51,396 nucleotides of DNA from [Clostridium] methylpentosum DSM 5476 (GCA_000158655.1 EQ973339.1:181662-233057); one strand, 5' to 3'. Positions 32,522 to 42,172 are shown, numbered from the stretch's first letter. Made by a program: numbers and translations. The notes: generated from the letters alone by a model not told the origin.

Positions 32522-32903
32522 TATGATGAAATACATGTATTTTATGCATCGGGCAGTTTTGTGCACAGCGCTTTGCGAAGAAAGTCCGTTCCCAGCGGCC
32601 GGGTGGGCGGGGGTTTCGAAGGGCAGGGCGGCTCACAGGCTGCCCGCTGTTTTGTCCCTTTTTGTGAAACCATTAACTTTCATATTTGCTGCAATATTTT
32701 TCGCATAAAATTCATTTTGCTGTAAAATATGAGGGATATACGAACACTCTAGGTGCGTTTTGCAGGATGATTTTTAATTTCCTGCATTTTATTCATACTT
32801 AATTTACAGTCCGGCCTTAGACTATTGACAGTTCTATGCTAATATGATAATTACCAGAAGATTTGGATAATATAAAATGAAAACAAAACAAAGGAGAACT
32901 GTT
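32522..32903. other. Transcribed-looking stretch without a clear gene
   Basis: Downstream of the consensus promoter lies a 61-codon frame (32523–32708), but its start is only a few bases from the -10 box and no ribosome site is visible, so I do not call it. A GC-rich hairpin (AGGGCGGC/GCTGCCCG) near 32624–32645, followed by CTGTTTTGTCC, could end a short RNA of about 130 nt. From 32710 on the DNA is AT-rich leader for pckG; a TTGACA lies at 32825–32830 with a poor -10 match. Confidence 0.35.
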
Positions 32904-34676
32904 ATGTTGACGAATAACAAAAATGTGCTCAACTGGGTTGATGAAATGGTTGCTCTCTGTAAACCGGACCAGGTTGTCTGGATTGACGGAAGCGACGAGC
33001 AGCTTGATGCCCTTAAGGCGGAGGCGATCTCAACCGGCGAAATGAAAGCCCTGAACGAGGAAAAACTCCCTGGCTGTCTCCTTCATAGAACCAAAGAAAA
33101 CGACGTTGCCCGCGTTGAGTCGAGAACCTTCATCTGCTCGAGAAAAGAAGAGGATGCAGGCCCGACCAACAACTGGTGCGACCCCAAAGAAATGTACGCA
33201 AAACTCACCCCGATGTACGACGGCGTTATGAAAGGCCGTACCATGTACGTCATCCCTTATTCCATGGGTCCGATCGGTTCCCCGCTCGCCAAAGTAGGCG
33301 TTGAGCTGACCGACTCGATCTACGTTGTCCTCAATATGGACATCATGACCCGCATGGGCAAGGCTGCGTTTGAAAACCTCGGCGAGACCTCCAACGACTT
33401 TGTCCGCGGTCTCCACTCCAAAGCAGACATCGACCCCGAAAACCGCTACATCGTCCACTTCCCCGAGGACAACACCATCTGGTCGATCAACTCGGGCTAC
33501 GGCGGAAACGTCCTGCTCGGCAAAAAATGCTTTGCGCTGAGAATCGCTTCCTACCAGGGCAAGAACGAGGGCTGGATGGCTGAGCACATGCTCATCCTCG
33601 GCATCGAGAACCCGCAGGGCGAAGTGAAATACATCACCGCTGCATTCCCGTCTGCCTGCGGCAAGACCAACCTCGCCATGCTCATCCCGCCGGAAGTTTA
33701 CAAAAAAGCCGGCTACAAGGTCTGGACCGTCGGCGACGATATCGCTTGGCTCAAACCCGGCCCGGATGGAAGACTCTACGCGATCAACCCGGAGAACGGC
33801 TTCTTTGGCGTTGCCCCCGGAACCAACGCAAAATCCAACTTCAACGCACTGGAGTCCACCAAGAAAAACACCATCTTCACCAACGTTGTCAACAACCTCG
33901 ACGACAACACTGTTTGGTGGGAGGGTCTCGATAAGAACCCGCCGGAGAACGCAATCGACTGGCTCGGCAACGAGTGGAACGGCAAAACCTCCGACAAGAA
34001 GGGTGCTCATCCGAACAGCCGCTTCACTGCACCTGCAGAGAACTGCCCCTGCATCAGCTCGGAATTCAACAACCCGGCTGGCGTTCCGATCTCCGCAATG
34101 GTCTTCGGCGGCCGCCGCGCGAAAACCGCTCCGCTGGTGTACCAATCCTTTGACTGGGAGCACGGTGTATTCGTCGGCTCGACCATGGCTTCTGAGACCA
34201 CCGCTGCGGCAACCGGCGCAGTCGGCGTTGTCCGCCGTGACCCGATGGCAATGCTGCCGTTCTGTGGCTACCACATGGGCGATTACTTCCAGCACTGGCT
34301 CGACATGGGCAAAAAGCTCGGCGACAAAGCTCCGAAAATCTTCAACGTCAACTGGTTCCGCACCGATGACGAAGGCCACTTCATCTGGCCGGGCTTTGGC
34401 GACAACATGCGCGTGCTGATGTGGATCCTCGACCGCTGCGAAGGCAAAGCGGACGCTGTTGAAACCGCGATCGGCTACGAGCCGAAGCCGGAAGACATCA
34501 ATGTGGAAGGCCTCGACATCGACACTTCCGTCGTCGCAGACCTCCTCAGCGTTGACAAGGATCTCTGGAAAGAGGAAGCAAAGGGCATCCACGAGTTCTA
34601 CGCAAAATTCGGCGACAGACTGCCGAAGGAGCTCTCCAATCAGCTTGAAGCTCTTGAAAAGCGTCTCGATAAATAA
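32904..34676 (+). CDS. pckG: Phosphoenolpyruvate carboxykinase (GTP)
   Basis: A 590-residue GTP-type PEPCK. Diagnostic segments are RIASYQGKNEGWMAEHMLILG, the kinase loop FPSACGKTNLAML (residues 248–260), VGDDIAWL and GFFGVAPGTN, later MVFGGRR. It interconverts oxaloacetate and PEP; in fermenting anaerobes it often fixes CO2 onto PEP. AAAGGAG lies 8 nt before ATG 32904; nine further codons upstream are open but unsupported. Codon use is strongly biased to C-ending codons, like the ribosomal genes, suggesting high expression. Monocistronic with its own terminator. Confidence 0.96.
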   Translation: MLTNNKNVLNWVDEMVALCKPDQVVWIDGSDEQLDALKAEAISTGEMKALNEEKLPGCLLHRTKENDVARVESRTFICSRKEEDAGPTNNWCDPKEMYAKLTPMYDGVMKGRTMYVIPYSMGPIGSPLAKVGVELTDSIYVVLNMDIMTRMGKAAFENLGETSNDFVRGLHSKADIDPENRYIVHFPEDNTIWSINSGYGGNVLLGKKCFALRIASYQGKNEGWMAEHMLILGIENPQGEVKYITAAFPSACGKTNLAMLIPPEVYKKAGYKVWTVGDDIAWLKPGPDGRLYAINPENGFFGVAPGTNAKSNFNALESTKKNTIFTNVVNNLDDNTVWWEGLDKNPPENAIDWLGNEWNGKTSDKKGAHPNSRFTAPAENCPCISSEFNNPAGVPISAMVFGGRRAKTAPLVYQSFDWEHGVFVGSTMASETTAAATGAVGVVRRDPMAMLPFCGYHMGDYFQHWLDMGKKLGDKAPKIFNVNWFRTDDEGHFIWPGFGDNMRVLMWILDRCEGKADAVETAIGYEPKPEDINVEGLDIDTSVVADLLSVDKDLWKEEAKGIHEFYAKFGDRLPKELSNQLEALEKRLDK

Positions 34677-34695
34677 GCAAACCGTTTGAAACCAC

Positions 34696-34726
34696 AACAC
34701 CCTCCGCTCTGAGCGGGGGGTGTTTT
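34696..34726 (+). terminator. pckG terminator
   Basis: AACACCCTCCGCT pairs with AGCGGGGGGTGTT (one G·T) around a 3-nt loop, followed by TTTTGCTTG. Confidence 0.75.
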
Positions 34727-35911
34727 GCTTGTTGCTTGGGGGTTCAAATCCGTGGTTCTGATAGGGGTGTCGTAAGGCTTTCAATCAAAAAGAATGCCGA
34801 AGGCGCAAGGGAAAAGCGACTGGAAGGACAGGCGAGGAGAAATACCCACCCTACCGACTCACCGTAGGGAAGTAGCTCGCGATCCGATGATTCTTCTAAG
34901 CAGACAGCTGACTGAGAGATTTCTTTGCTGGGTATCCGTACACCGCGGTTTCAGTAGTGGCCATGTTTAGAGTCAGTTTTTCGGGAAAAAGCGCGGACTC
35001 GTGAACCACCTGGACAGGGAACATTTTGTAGGAGGACATTGACGCATAAAAACGGCTTTTCCCTGTTGTTGAAAACAAGCATCTTTGATTTTGCTGGAGG
35101 ATAGATGGCAGGAGTGCGGGGGCATACCTGAAACTTTAATGGTGACCCTTTCGGTGAAAGCAGTGAGAAACCTGGAAAAGTTGTCAGAAGTATGGTACAA
35201 TTTTTGATGGGATACAGTGCGGATCGAAATATGCTTGAATAAAAAACAAATTAAAGTACACGGATAAAAAGCGCTGAGTTCAAAACTTTGGTTGCGGCAA
35301 TTTTGGTTCCATTCACCATCTCCTCTGCACACCATTTGTGAATAACGCAACAGCGAAGAGCGCTGCGGGCACACTGGAAGGGATTCTATTGGCCGCAGGA
35401 GACAGAATTCTGTGAAAGCATATCCCGAGCCGATAAATAAACTGGAAACGGGGATGGCATGGACGGGAACTAAGCGCAATTTGACAGCAATACAACTGGA
35501 AGTTACTCGGCGTGTGATAGCAATTTCCCAACGGCTCTGTGAAAAGCAAACAGAACAGCAACTAAACCTGATTAAAACTAAGCGGTGGTATGGAGTACCC
35601 GAATCCATGACAGTCTGTACGATCTTATGTAAGTGTGGGGATGAAATTGGATTGAGGGGATGTTGAATGCGGATGGTGCGAACAAGAGCAGTTTCATCTT
35701 CAGATGATCCGCTGAAATTTCTGAGCTGCGCCATGGCGAAGGCAATGGGTTCCCACGAAAAGAAGTCTGTCAAAAATATACCTGACAAACAGATATTTCA
35801 TTGCTGTGACTGGAACAGGTAAGCCCAGACACCCTTTTTAACAATAGTTGGTGCAAAACGGGCTGTACCCATCACAAATCATCAATGAGAGATAGATTCA
35901 AGGAGGAAGTT
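34727..35911. other. Decayed/non-coding stretch
   Basis: Nearly 1.2 kb without an intact gene. A frame at 35412–35666 (84 codons: AYPEPINKLETGMAWTGTKRN, then LEVTRRVIAISQRLCEKQTEQQ) looks like a protein fragment but has no start context and no family I know. Shorter protein-like pieces continue to 35820 in other frames. Probably a decayed insertion between pckG and the PAP2 gene. Confidence 0.45.
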
Positions 35912-36730
35912 TTGAAAAAACAATGGAAATGGGGCCTTGCAGTTGCAGGGCTGGTTGTGTGGGGGACGCTTGCAGCGGTGTTTGGACTCTACGATTTGCA
36001 GATTTCCCAAGCGGCTTATGACCCAACAGCGCGTTGGGCAAAATGGTTTGAATTTGCAGGCTATCTGGTCACCCCGGTCATCCTTGCGTGGGGGGCGCAC
36101 TTTTTACTTTACCGGAAGACAAGAAAGCGGCGTTCTTCCCTGATTTGGATAGGGCACTGTCTGCTTGCTACAGCGATGCTCACCGCAATCTTTTTTCTCG
36201 CGGGCGGGATAAACGGCTGGGTGCGGTTTGGTGTGATCGGGACAGCCTATCTGGCTGGACTGCTCATCATTTTGCTCAAAAGCTGGAGACTGGACGACCG
36301 GAGGCTGAACGCAATCAGCCGGATTGTGTGGCGGACCTTCGCCGGGTGCGCAGCGGTGTTCCTGGTCGTGACCGTACTGAAAACCTGCGCCGGGAGGGTG
36401 CGATTCCGAGAACTGCAGGATTTGAGCGCATATTCCCCCTGGTTTCAGTGGCATCCGCTCTCAGGGAATTACTCCTTCCCATCCGGTCACACTGCGAACG
36501 CCTCGGGAGTGTTTGGGTTTGTACTTCTCGCGCCTCTGGTCCGGGCTAGATGGAAACGAGTTGTGCTCTGCGTCACCCCGTTTTTGTTCACCGCGGTGAT
36601 GGGAATGAGCCGGGTGGTTGCCGGCGCGCATTACGCATCTGACGTCCTGTTTGGAATGGGGATTGCAGTACTGGTGTTTTTTGCGCTCCAGGCAGTTGCA
36701 GACTTTTGGAGAAAAAAGCATTTTTGGTAA
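35912..36730 (+). CDS. PAP2-family membrane phosphatase
   Basis: A 272-residue protein with about six transmembrane helices. The three PAP2 motifs are present: KTCAGRVRFRE, with Arg-Phe replacing the common Arg-Pro in motif 1; YSFPSGHTANASG for motif 2; and SRVVAGAHYASDVLFG for motif 3. It probably hydrolyses a lipid phosphate such as undecaprenyl pyrophosphate or phosphatidic acid at the outer face of the membrane. TTG 35912 is preferred because AAGGAGG lies 5 nt upstream; an ATG nine codons earlier covers that site and lacks its own. Monocistronic. Confidence 0.85.
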   Translation: MKKQWKWGLAVAGLVVWGTLAAVFGLYDLQISQAAYDPTARWAKWFEFAGYLVTPVILAWGAHFLLYRKTRKRRSSLIWIGHCLLATAMLTAIFFLAGGINGWVRFGVIGTAYLAGLLIILLKSWRLDDRRLNAISRIVWRTFAGCAAVFLVVTVLKTCAGRVRFRELQDLSAYSPWFQWHPLSGNYSFPSGHTANASGVFGFVLLAPLVRARWKRVVLCVTPFLFTAVMGMSRVVAGAHYASDVLFGMGIAVLVFFALQAVADFWRKKHFW

Positions 36731-36860
36731 GTCATTTTACATAATATTGCGATGATTCTGCATCGGATTGCAGCATATTTTGCTGTTTTTTTCGGTTAGA
36801 CCTTGAAAATTCTGTGACCAGATGCTACAATAGAAAAACCAGAGAATTGGAGGAGATTTT

Positions 36861-37343
36861 ATGAATTTTAAGAAATTTGCAAAAGCCCTGTCTGTGGCTG
36901 TCATCGCGCTCACCTTGGTGTTTGCGCTGGCCGGCTGCGGCGACACCAAAGCAACCCTGGACTATGTCAACTCGCTCAAAGAGGTCACAGAGTCCGCACA
37001 GACAGTCAACACCAACCTTTACACCCAGATTCAGGCGATCGACCTTGAAGACGAGTCCACCAAACAGGCCGTCATCGACTCGATCACCGAACTCGAGGGA
37101 ATCTACAAGAAGTTCGCAGAGCTCAAGGCGCCGAAAAAACTCGCAGAGGTTCAGGAGTCCTTTAAGGCCGGTTCCGAAAAGGGGCTGGAGGGGCTTGCCA
37201 TGTACAAGGAAACCTTCCAGGGCATGACTGCTGACAGCGATATGACCCAGGTGCAGGAGTCTCTTCTCGAGGGCGACGAAATCATGACTGAAGCACAGAA
37301 ACTGATTCAGGAAGGCCTCGACAAAGCGGAAAAACTCAGCTAA
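36861..37343 (+). CDS. Small lipoprotein, unknown function
   Basis: A 160-residue protein. A signal peptide (MNFKKFAKALSVAVIALTL) ends in the lipobox LAGC, so it is exported and lipid-anchored. The mature part is all helix with heptad-like spacing (LDYVNSLKEVTESAQTVNTN, ESLLEGDEIMTEAQKLIQEG), suggesting a helical bundle. No catalytic motif is seen. TTGGAGGAG precedes the ATG. It follows the PAP2 gene by 130 nt with a separate leader and has its own terminator. Codon use is strongly biased, hinting at high expression. Confidence 0.85.
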   Translation: MNFKKFAKALSVAVIALTLVFALAGCGDTKATLDYVNSLKEVTESAQTVNTNLYTQIQAIDLEDESTKQAVIDSITELEGIYKKFAELKAPKKLAEVQESFKAGSEKGLEGLAMYKETFQGMTADSDMTQVQESLLEGDEIMTEAQKLIQEGLDKAEKLS

Positions 37344-37366
37344 TCCAACTGAATAACAATTCGAAC

Positions 37367-37398
37367 AAGGGACGCGCCGCGGGTGCGCCCCTTTTTTT
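37367..37398 (+). terminator. Lipoprotein gene terminator
   Basis: AAGGGACGC pairs with GCGCCCCTT (one mismatch) around a GC-rich loop, followed by a run of seven T. Confidence 0.7.
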
Positions 37399-37408
37399 GT
37401 TCGGAGAT

Positions 37409-37437
37409 TTGCAACTTCCTGCAAAATGTACTATAAT
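37409..37437 (+). promoter_or_regulatory. recJ promoter
   Basis: TTGCAA, a 17-nt spacer and TATAAT, giving a leader of about 105 nt before recJ. Confidence 0.75.
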
Positions 37438-37474
37438 AGGTACTAGAGAGAGCTGCCCATCTGGGGCACATCGG

Positions 37475-37504
37475 GATGGTTGTCCGTATCTGCGGACAGC
37501 CATC
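37475..37504 (+). promoter_or_regulatory. Stable hairpin in the recJ leader
   Basis: GATGGTTGTCCG pairs with CGGACAGCCATC (12 bp, one G·T) around a 6-nt loop. No T-run follows, so it is not a simple terminator; it may stabilise the mRNA or regulate translation. Confidence 0.45.
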
Positions 37505-37549
37505 ATTTGACAGAAGAATGAATCATTACAGTAGGATAAGAGGGATAAC

Positions 37550-39586
37550 ATGGGCTTTAGAAAATGGCAGTACCGCGCCGGAGCGGAGGAACGCATCCAA
37601 GAAATTGAAGAAACTTTTGGCGTCAGCCGGTTCCTGGCCGGCATATTGGCGACGCGCGGACTGCAGGACGATCAAATCAACGATCTGCTCGGTGAAACGG
37701 AACTTGAGTCGCCTTTTGCACTTAAAGATATGGACAAAGCGGTGGAACGGATCAACCGCGCGGTGGAAGCCGGGGAAAAGATTGCGGTTTACGGGGATTA
37801 CGACTGCGACGGCATCACTTCGACAGCGGTGCTCTGCACCTATCTCTCCTCCATCGGCGCGGAAGTGACGCACTACATTCCCGAGCGGGACGACGGAGGC
37901 TATGGACTCAACCGCCCTGCCCTCGACCACCTTAAAGGGGAAGGAGTCCAGCTTCTCATCACTGTTGACAACGGAATCACGGCAGTAGAGGAGGCGGACT
38001 ATGCGGCGCAGCTCGGCATGGAGCTGATTATCACCGACCACCACCGAGTGGGGGACACACTGCCACAGGCTGTCGCTGTCATTGACCCGCAGCGGGAGGA
38101 TTGCCCTTCCCGTTACAAATTCCTCGCCGGCGTCGGGGTTGCCTTCAAACTGGTGGCCGCAATGGAGGATGGGGATTACGAGAGCACCTTCAGCTATTTT
38201 GGGGATCTCGTGGCAATTGGAACAGTGGGGGATGTCGTCCCCCTGACCGGGGAGAACCGGACAATTGTCAAACGGGGTCTTAAACAGATCGAATTCTCTG
38301 AAAACATCGGCCTCGGGGCGATATTTGACAAAGCAAAGATCGCAAAGACCAACGTCACCTCCCAGTACATTGCGTTCGGCATTGTGCCCCGCATCAACGC
38401 GGCGGGCCGATTCGGCATGGCAAACAAGGTGTTTGACCTGCTGATGTGCGAGGACGAGAAACAGTGCAAGAAAATGGCGACCGAGCTCAACCAGCTCAAC
38501 ATGCAGCGCCAGGAGATTGAGCAGGAGATTCAGCAGCAGATCCGTGAAGAGCTCACCGCCAACCCGCGCAAGCTCTACAACCGGGTGCTCGTCTTTGCTC
38601 GGGAGGGCTGGCCACATGGGATCATTGGAATTGTCAGCGCGCGGGTGACTGAGACCTACGGCCGTCCGTCCGTTCTGCTCGCCATTGAGGAAGGGGGAGT
38701 TGCGCGGGGTTCTGCCCGCAGCGTGGATGGGTTCTCAATCTATGAGGCACTTGACGCCAACCGCTCCCTCTGCGAAAAGATGGGGGGACACAGCGCGGCG
38801 GCCGGACTGACCATCAAGGCGGAGAACATACCAGCGCTCGAACAGGGGCTCAACGACTACGCGCGGGAACACTGTGAGCGGATGCCGGAACCGACTTATC
38901 AGATTGATTTCACCGTCAACGCCTCCGACCTCACTGTGCAAAATGTCAACAGCCTCGCTATGCTCGAGCCGTTTGGCGCGCAGAGTCCCTCACCGCTGTT
39001 TTTGATCAAAAACGCCCGGCTCGACGCGGTGGTACCGCTTTCGGGAGGAAAGCACATTAAGCTCAAGCTCATTACCGAGACCGGTATTATCCAGGCAATC
39101 TACTTTGGGGTGCAGCGCTCCTGTTTTTACTACCAGCCGGGCGCAGTGCTCAATCTGCTCGTGGCGCTTGACATCAGCTTTTTCAACGGGGTCCAGACAG
39201 TGTCTGTCAAGGTCAAGGACGTCCGCCCGGTCACCTTCGAGCAGTATAAATTCTTCAGCGCCAAGCGCACCTTTGAGACGATTATGCGGGGCGAGCCGGT
39301 CAGCCCCCGCCTCAAGGCGAGCATCCTGCCCTCCCGCAAGGAGTTTGCGGCAATTTACACCATGCTCAAAAACAGCAAGGTGTTTGAGGGCGGACCGGAA
39401 CAGCTCTACAACGTCATTTTGAGGAGCGGTATCAACTTCTGCAAGCTCAGCGTCATCCTCGAGGTGCTCGCCGAGAAGAAGTTGATCGAAATTGCAATCG
39501 ACTCCAGCTCGATCAAGGTGCTCCCTGCGCCGGGCAAGGTGGATGTCTTCAGCTCCGAGCTGCTGCACCGCATCGAGGCGATGTAA
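37550..39586 (+). CDS. recJ: Single-stranded-DNA exonuclease RecJ
   Basis: A 678-residue DHH/DHHA1 nuclease. Seen: motif I YGDYDCDGITS (residues 81–91), motif II LLITVDNGI, the DHH motif TDHHRVGD (residues 162–169), later GVGVAFKL, and the DHHA1 motif GGHSAAAGLTI. It degrades 5' ended ssDNA in recombination and mismatch/base-excision repair. The C-terminal 150 residues match the extended Firmicutes form. Start: ATG 37550 after AGAGGG. relA follows within 41 nt in the same orientation. Confidence 0.95.
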   Translation: MGFRKWQYRAGAEERIQEIEETFGVSRFLAGILATRGLQDDQINDLLGETELESPFALKDMDKAVERINRAVEAGEKIAVYGDYDCDGITSTAVLCTYLSSIGAEVTHYIPERDDGGYGLNRPALDHLKGEGVQLLITVDNGITAVEEADYAAQLGMELIITDHHRVGDTLPQAVAVIDPQREDCPSRYKFLAGVGVAFKLVAAMEDGDYESTFSYFGDLVAIGTVGDVVPLTGENRTIVKRGLKQIEFSENIGLGAIFDKAKIAKTNVTSQYIAFGIVPRINAAGRFGMANKVFDLLMCEDEKQCKKMATELNQLNMQRQEIEQEIQQQIREELTANPRKLYNRVLVFAREGWPHGIIGIVSARVTETYGRPSVLLAIEEGGVARGSARSVDGFSIYEALDANRSLCEKMGGHSAAAGLTIKAENIPALEQGLNDYAREHCERMPEPTYQIDFTVNASDLTVQNVNSLAMLEPFGAQSPSPLFLIKNARLDAVVPLSGGKHIKLKLITETGIIQAIYFGVQRSCFYYQPGAVLNLLVALDISFFNGVQTVSVKVKDVRPVTFEQYKFFSAKRTFETIMRGEPVSPRLKASILPSRKEFAAIYTMLKNSKVFEGGPEQLYNVILRSGINFCKLSVILEVLAEKKLIEIAIDSSSIKVLPAPGKVDVFSSELLHRIEAM

Positions 39587-39626
39587 GGCGATGTGGGGGA
39601 TTACGAGACCAAAGGAGGGTTCCTGT

Positions 39627-41795
39627 TTGAACTATACCATCGAAAAGCTGACTTCACTGCTTGCGGCAACGGGCAGGCAGTACAACAGCGAGGAGATCAT
39701 GCGGGCGTATGATCTGGCTAAAAATGCTCATTCGGGACAGCTGCGCCTGTCGGGGGAACCCTATGTGACCCATCCGATCGCGGTGGCGTGTATCCTCTCA
39801 GAGCTCGGGATGGACAGCGACTGCATCACCGCGGCGCTGCTGCACGATGTGGTGGAGGACACGACCATTCCGCTCAAACAGGTGGAAAAGGAGTTTGGCG
39901 CCGATGTTGCGCTGCTGGTGGACGGCGTCACCAAGCTCGGCAAAATCCCACTCTCCACCCGAGAGGAGCAACAGGCGGAAAACGTCCGCAAAATGCTGCT
40001 CGCGATGTCCAAGGACATTCGGGTCATCATCATCAAGCTCGCCGACCGGCTGCACAACATGCGCACCCTTGAGTTTATGAAACCGGAAAAGCAGCTTGAA
40101 AAATCCCTCGAGACGATGGAGGTCTACGCGCCGCTCGCCCACCGGCTCGGCATTCGGGCGGTCAAGGAGGAACTCGAGGACATCGCTTTGCAGTACCTCG
40201 ACCCGATCGCCTATGAGGAAATCACTGAAACGCTCGAGAAGCGGGCGCTCAACAGCAAAAACTACATCGAGTATATCAAACAGAAGATTTTTGCTCGTCT
40301 TCAGGAGTACCAGATCAGCCCCAAGATTGAGGGGCGGGTGAAATCCCACTACGGCATTTACCGCAAGGTGTACATGGCGGGGCGGGGGTTTGACGAGGTC
40401 TATGACATTTATGCCATCCGCATCATCGTCGACACGGTTATCGAGTGCTACAACATTCTCGGCGTAATGCATGATCTGTTCACCCCCATTCCCAACCGGT
40501 TTAAGGATTACATCTCAATGCCAAAGCCCAACATGTACCAGTCGCTGCACACCACAGTGATCGGCAAAGAGGGCGTGCCGTTTGAGATTCAGATCCGCAC
40601 CTGGGATATGCATTATACAGCAGAGTACGGAATTGCCGCACACTGGAAGTATAAAGAGGGAATTAATGGAAAGGATAACCTTGAGGAGCGGCTCGCGTGG
40701 ATCCGTCAGATCATTGAGTCGCAGCAGGAGTCAAACGATGCGGAAGACTTGATGCACAGCATCAAGACGGACATCGGTTCGGAAGAGGTCTTTGTCTTTA
40801 CCCCCAACGGAGACGTCAAGACACTTCCGGTCGGTTCAACGGTGATCGACTTTGCCTATGCGATTCACAGCGCAGTCGGCAACCGAATGATCGGCGCGAA
40901 GATCGACGGGCGAATCGTCCCGCTCGACACCAAGGTCAAGACCGGTCAGGTGGTCGAGATCATCACCACCAAGTCCCAGAATCACGGCCCGAGCCGCAAC
41001 TGGCTCAAAATCGTCAAGACGAGCGAAGCGCGCGGCAAAATCCGCTCCTGGTTCAAAAAGGAGCGGCGGGAGGAAAATATCATCGAGGGCAAGGCGGAGC
41101 TCGAGCGGGAGTTTAAGCGCAACAAGATCTATCTGCCTGATGACCAGATGAAAACCTTTATTTCAGAGATCGCCAAGCGCCAGCACTGCGATACAGTGGA
41201 GGACTTTTTTGCCTCGATCGGATATGGGGGCATCATTCTCTCCAAAATCGTCCCCCGCATCAAGGAGCACTACGTCAAGCTTATCAAGGCGGACCAGCCG
41301 CCCGAGGACCAGCCGATTCACATCACCCACACCAAGGCGTCAAGCGGCGTGGTGGTCGAGGGGATCGACAACTGTCTGGTCAAGTTCGCTCAGTGCTGCA
41401 ATCCGCTGCCGGGCGACGACATCATCGGGTTTATCACCCGGGGCCACGGCGTCTCGGTGCACAAGCGGGACTGTCTCAACGTCATTTCCTCCCTGAAAGA
41501 CCCGACCCAGGTGGACCGCTGGATCCCAGTGCATTGGGAAACCGCAGCCCCTGCGAGCTACCGCTCGACACTCGACATTGTCGCCGACTCGCGCAACGGC
41601 CTGATCGCCGACGTGGGGCTTGTGCTCGCTAACTTTCGGGTGCCGATCCACGAGCTCAACGCGCGGGAGCTCAAAAACGGCAATGCAAACGTCGTCTGCA
41701 CCATCGCAATCGCCGGGGTGGAGCAGCTCAACAACATCATCCAAAAGCTGGGCAAAATTGAAGGCGTGATCAGCGTCGAACGCTCGGGCAAATAA
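39627..41795 (+). CDS. relA: Bifunctional (p)ppGpp synthetase/hydrolase
   Basis: A 722-residue Rsh protein. The hydrolase HD domain is intact (THPIAVACI with His-49; LLHDVVEDT with His-73/Asp-74; ADRLHNMRTL). The synthetase has GRVKSHYGIYRK and IYAIRIIVDT, EIQIRTWDMHYTAEYGIAAHW; TGS (FTPNGDVKTLPVGSTVIDFAY), a zinc-finger/helical region and ACT follow. It makes and destroys (p)ppGpp in response to amino-acid starvation. The start is TTG 39627, with AAAGGAGGG 8 nt upstream; the open frame extends into recJ. Downstream dtd follows the common Clostridia order, without apt. Confidence 0.95.
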   Translation: MNYTIEKLTSLLAATGRQYNSEEIMRAYDLAKNAHSGQLRLSGEPYVTHPIAVACILSELGMDSDCITAALLHDVVEDTTIPLKQVEKEFGADVALLVDGVTKLGKIPLSTREEQQAENVRKMLLAMSKDIRVIIIKLADRLHNMRTLEFMKPEKQLEKSLETMEVYAPLAHRLGIRAVKEELEDIALQYLDPIAYEEITETLEKRALNSKNYIEYIKQKIFARLQEYQISPKIEGRVKSHYGIYRKVYMAGRGFDEVYDIYAIRIIVDTVIECYNILGVMHDLFTPIPNRFKDYISMPKPNMYQSLHTTVIGKEGVPFEIQIRTWDMHYTAEYGIAAHWKYKEGINGKDNLEERLAWIRQIIESQQESNDAEDLMHSIKTDIGSEEVFVFTPNGDVKTLPVGSTVIDFAYAIHSAVGNRMIGAKIDGRIVPLDTKVKTGQVVEIITTKSQNHGPSRNWLKIVKTSEARGKIRSWFKKERREENIIEGKAELEREFKRNKIYLPDDQMKTFISEIAKRQHCDTVEDFFASIGYGGIILSKIVPRIKEHYVKLIKADQPPEDQPIHITHTKASSGVVVEGIDNCLVKFAQCCNPLPGDDIIGFITRGHGVSVHKRDCLNVISSLKDPTQVDRWIPVHWETAAPASYRSTLDIVADSRNGLIADVGLVLANFRVPIHELNARELKNGNANVVCTIAIAGVEQLNNIIQKLGKIEGVISVERSGK

Positions 41796-41799
41796 CCCC

Positions 41800-41828
41800 T
41801 TGTCAAGGCGGGGGGATCATGGTATACT
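41800..41828 (+). promoter_or_regulatory. Promoter of the coiled-coil gene
   Basis: TTGTCA, a 17-nt spacer and TATACT starting 4 nt after the relA stop. Confidence 0.75.
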
Positions 41829-41855
41829 GGTACCACTGGAAGGAGGGACAGCGCA

Positions 41856-42098
41856 ATGGACAACGATGAGATGTTGCAGCAGATCGCTCAGATGATTGAA
41901 CGGCAGACCGAACAACTCAAAGCTTATGTGGACAAACGGCAGCGCGAGACAATCGCCTATGTCGAGCAGACCACCAACCGCAGGCTCGACGCGCTGTTCG
42001 ACGGATACCAGGCGGCACATGAAAAGCTGTTTGGGCTGGAGGGACGGACCGCACAGCTCGAGCAGCAGGTACAGGATGTAGAACGCAAAATTGGATAA
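41856..42098 (+). CDS. Small coiled-coil protein, unknown
   Basis: An 80-residue, almost wholly helical protein: MLQQIAQMIERQTEQLKAY, then heptad-rich EGRTAQLEQQVQDVERKI. No signal, no membrane segment and no motif. A consensus promoter and AAGGAGG lie directly upstream, so it is probably real. It sits between relA and dtd and has a short terminator-like hairpin (AAAGCGG...CCGCTTTTTT, 42106–42143) after it. Function unknown. Confidence 0.75.
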   Translation: MDNDEMLQQIAQMIERQTEQLKAYVDKRQRETIAYVEQTTNRRLDALFDGYQAAHEKLFGLEGRTAQLEQQVQDVERKIG

Positions 42099-42105
42099 AA
42101 AGTGG

Positions 42106-42143
42106 AAAGCGGTGTAGACGCGGAAGGTCGATGCCGCTTTTTT
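42106..42143 (+). terminator. Probable terminator before dtd
   Basis: AAAGCGG pairs with CCGCTTT around a 21-nt loop, followed by T residues. Confidence 0.5.
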
Positions 42144-42172
42144 GAATGAAAAACAAAGGAGAGCTTGATGCG

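Noticed and set aside
32523-32708. 61-codon frame after the consensus promoter
   Set aside because: Starts within a few bases of the -10 box, lacks a ribosome site and has no recognisable protein pattern; kept only as a possible RNA region.
34740-34770. GGGGGTTCAAATCC looks like a tRNA T-arm
   Set aside because: The flanking bases do not form a 5-bp T-stem, and no acceptor, D- or anticodon arm can be built upstream.
33030-34784. 584-codon minus-strand frame
   Set aside because: Shadow of the pckG gene, caused by strong codon bias.
5551-35020. Shared GTGAACCACCTG in the two decayed regions (5.55 kb and 35.0 kb)
   Set aside because: Only about a dozen bases match and the flanks differ, so common origin cannot be claimed.
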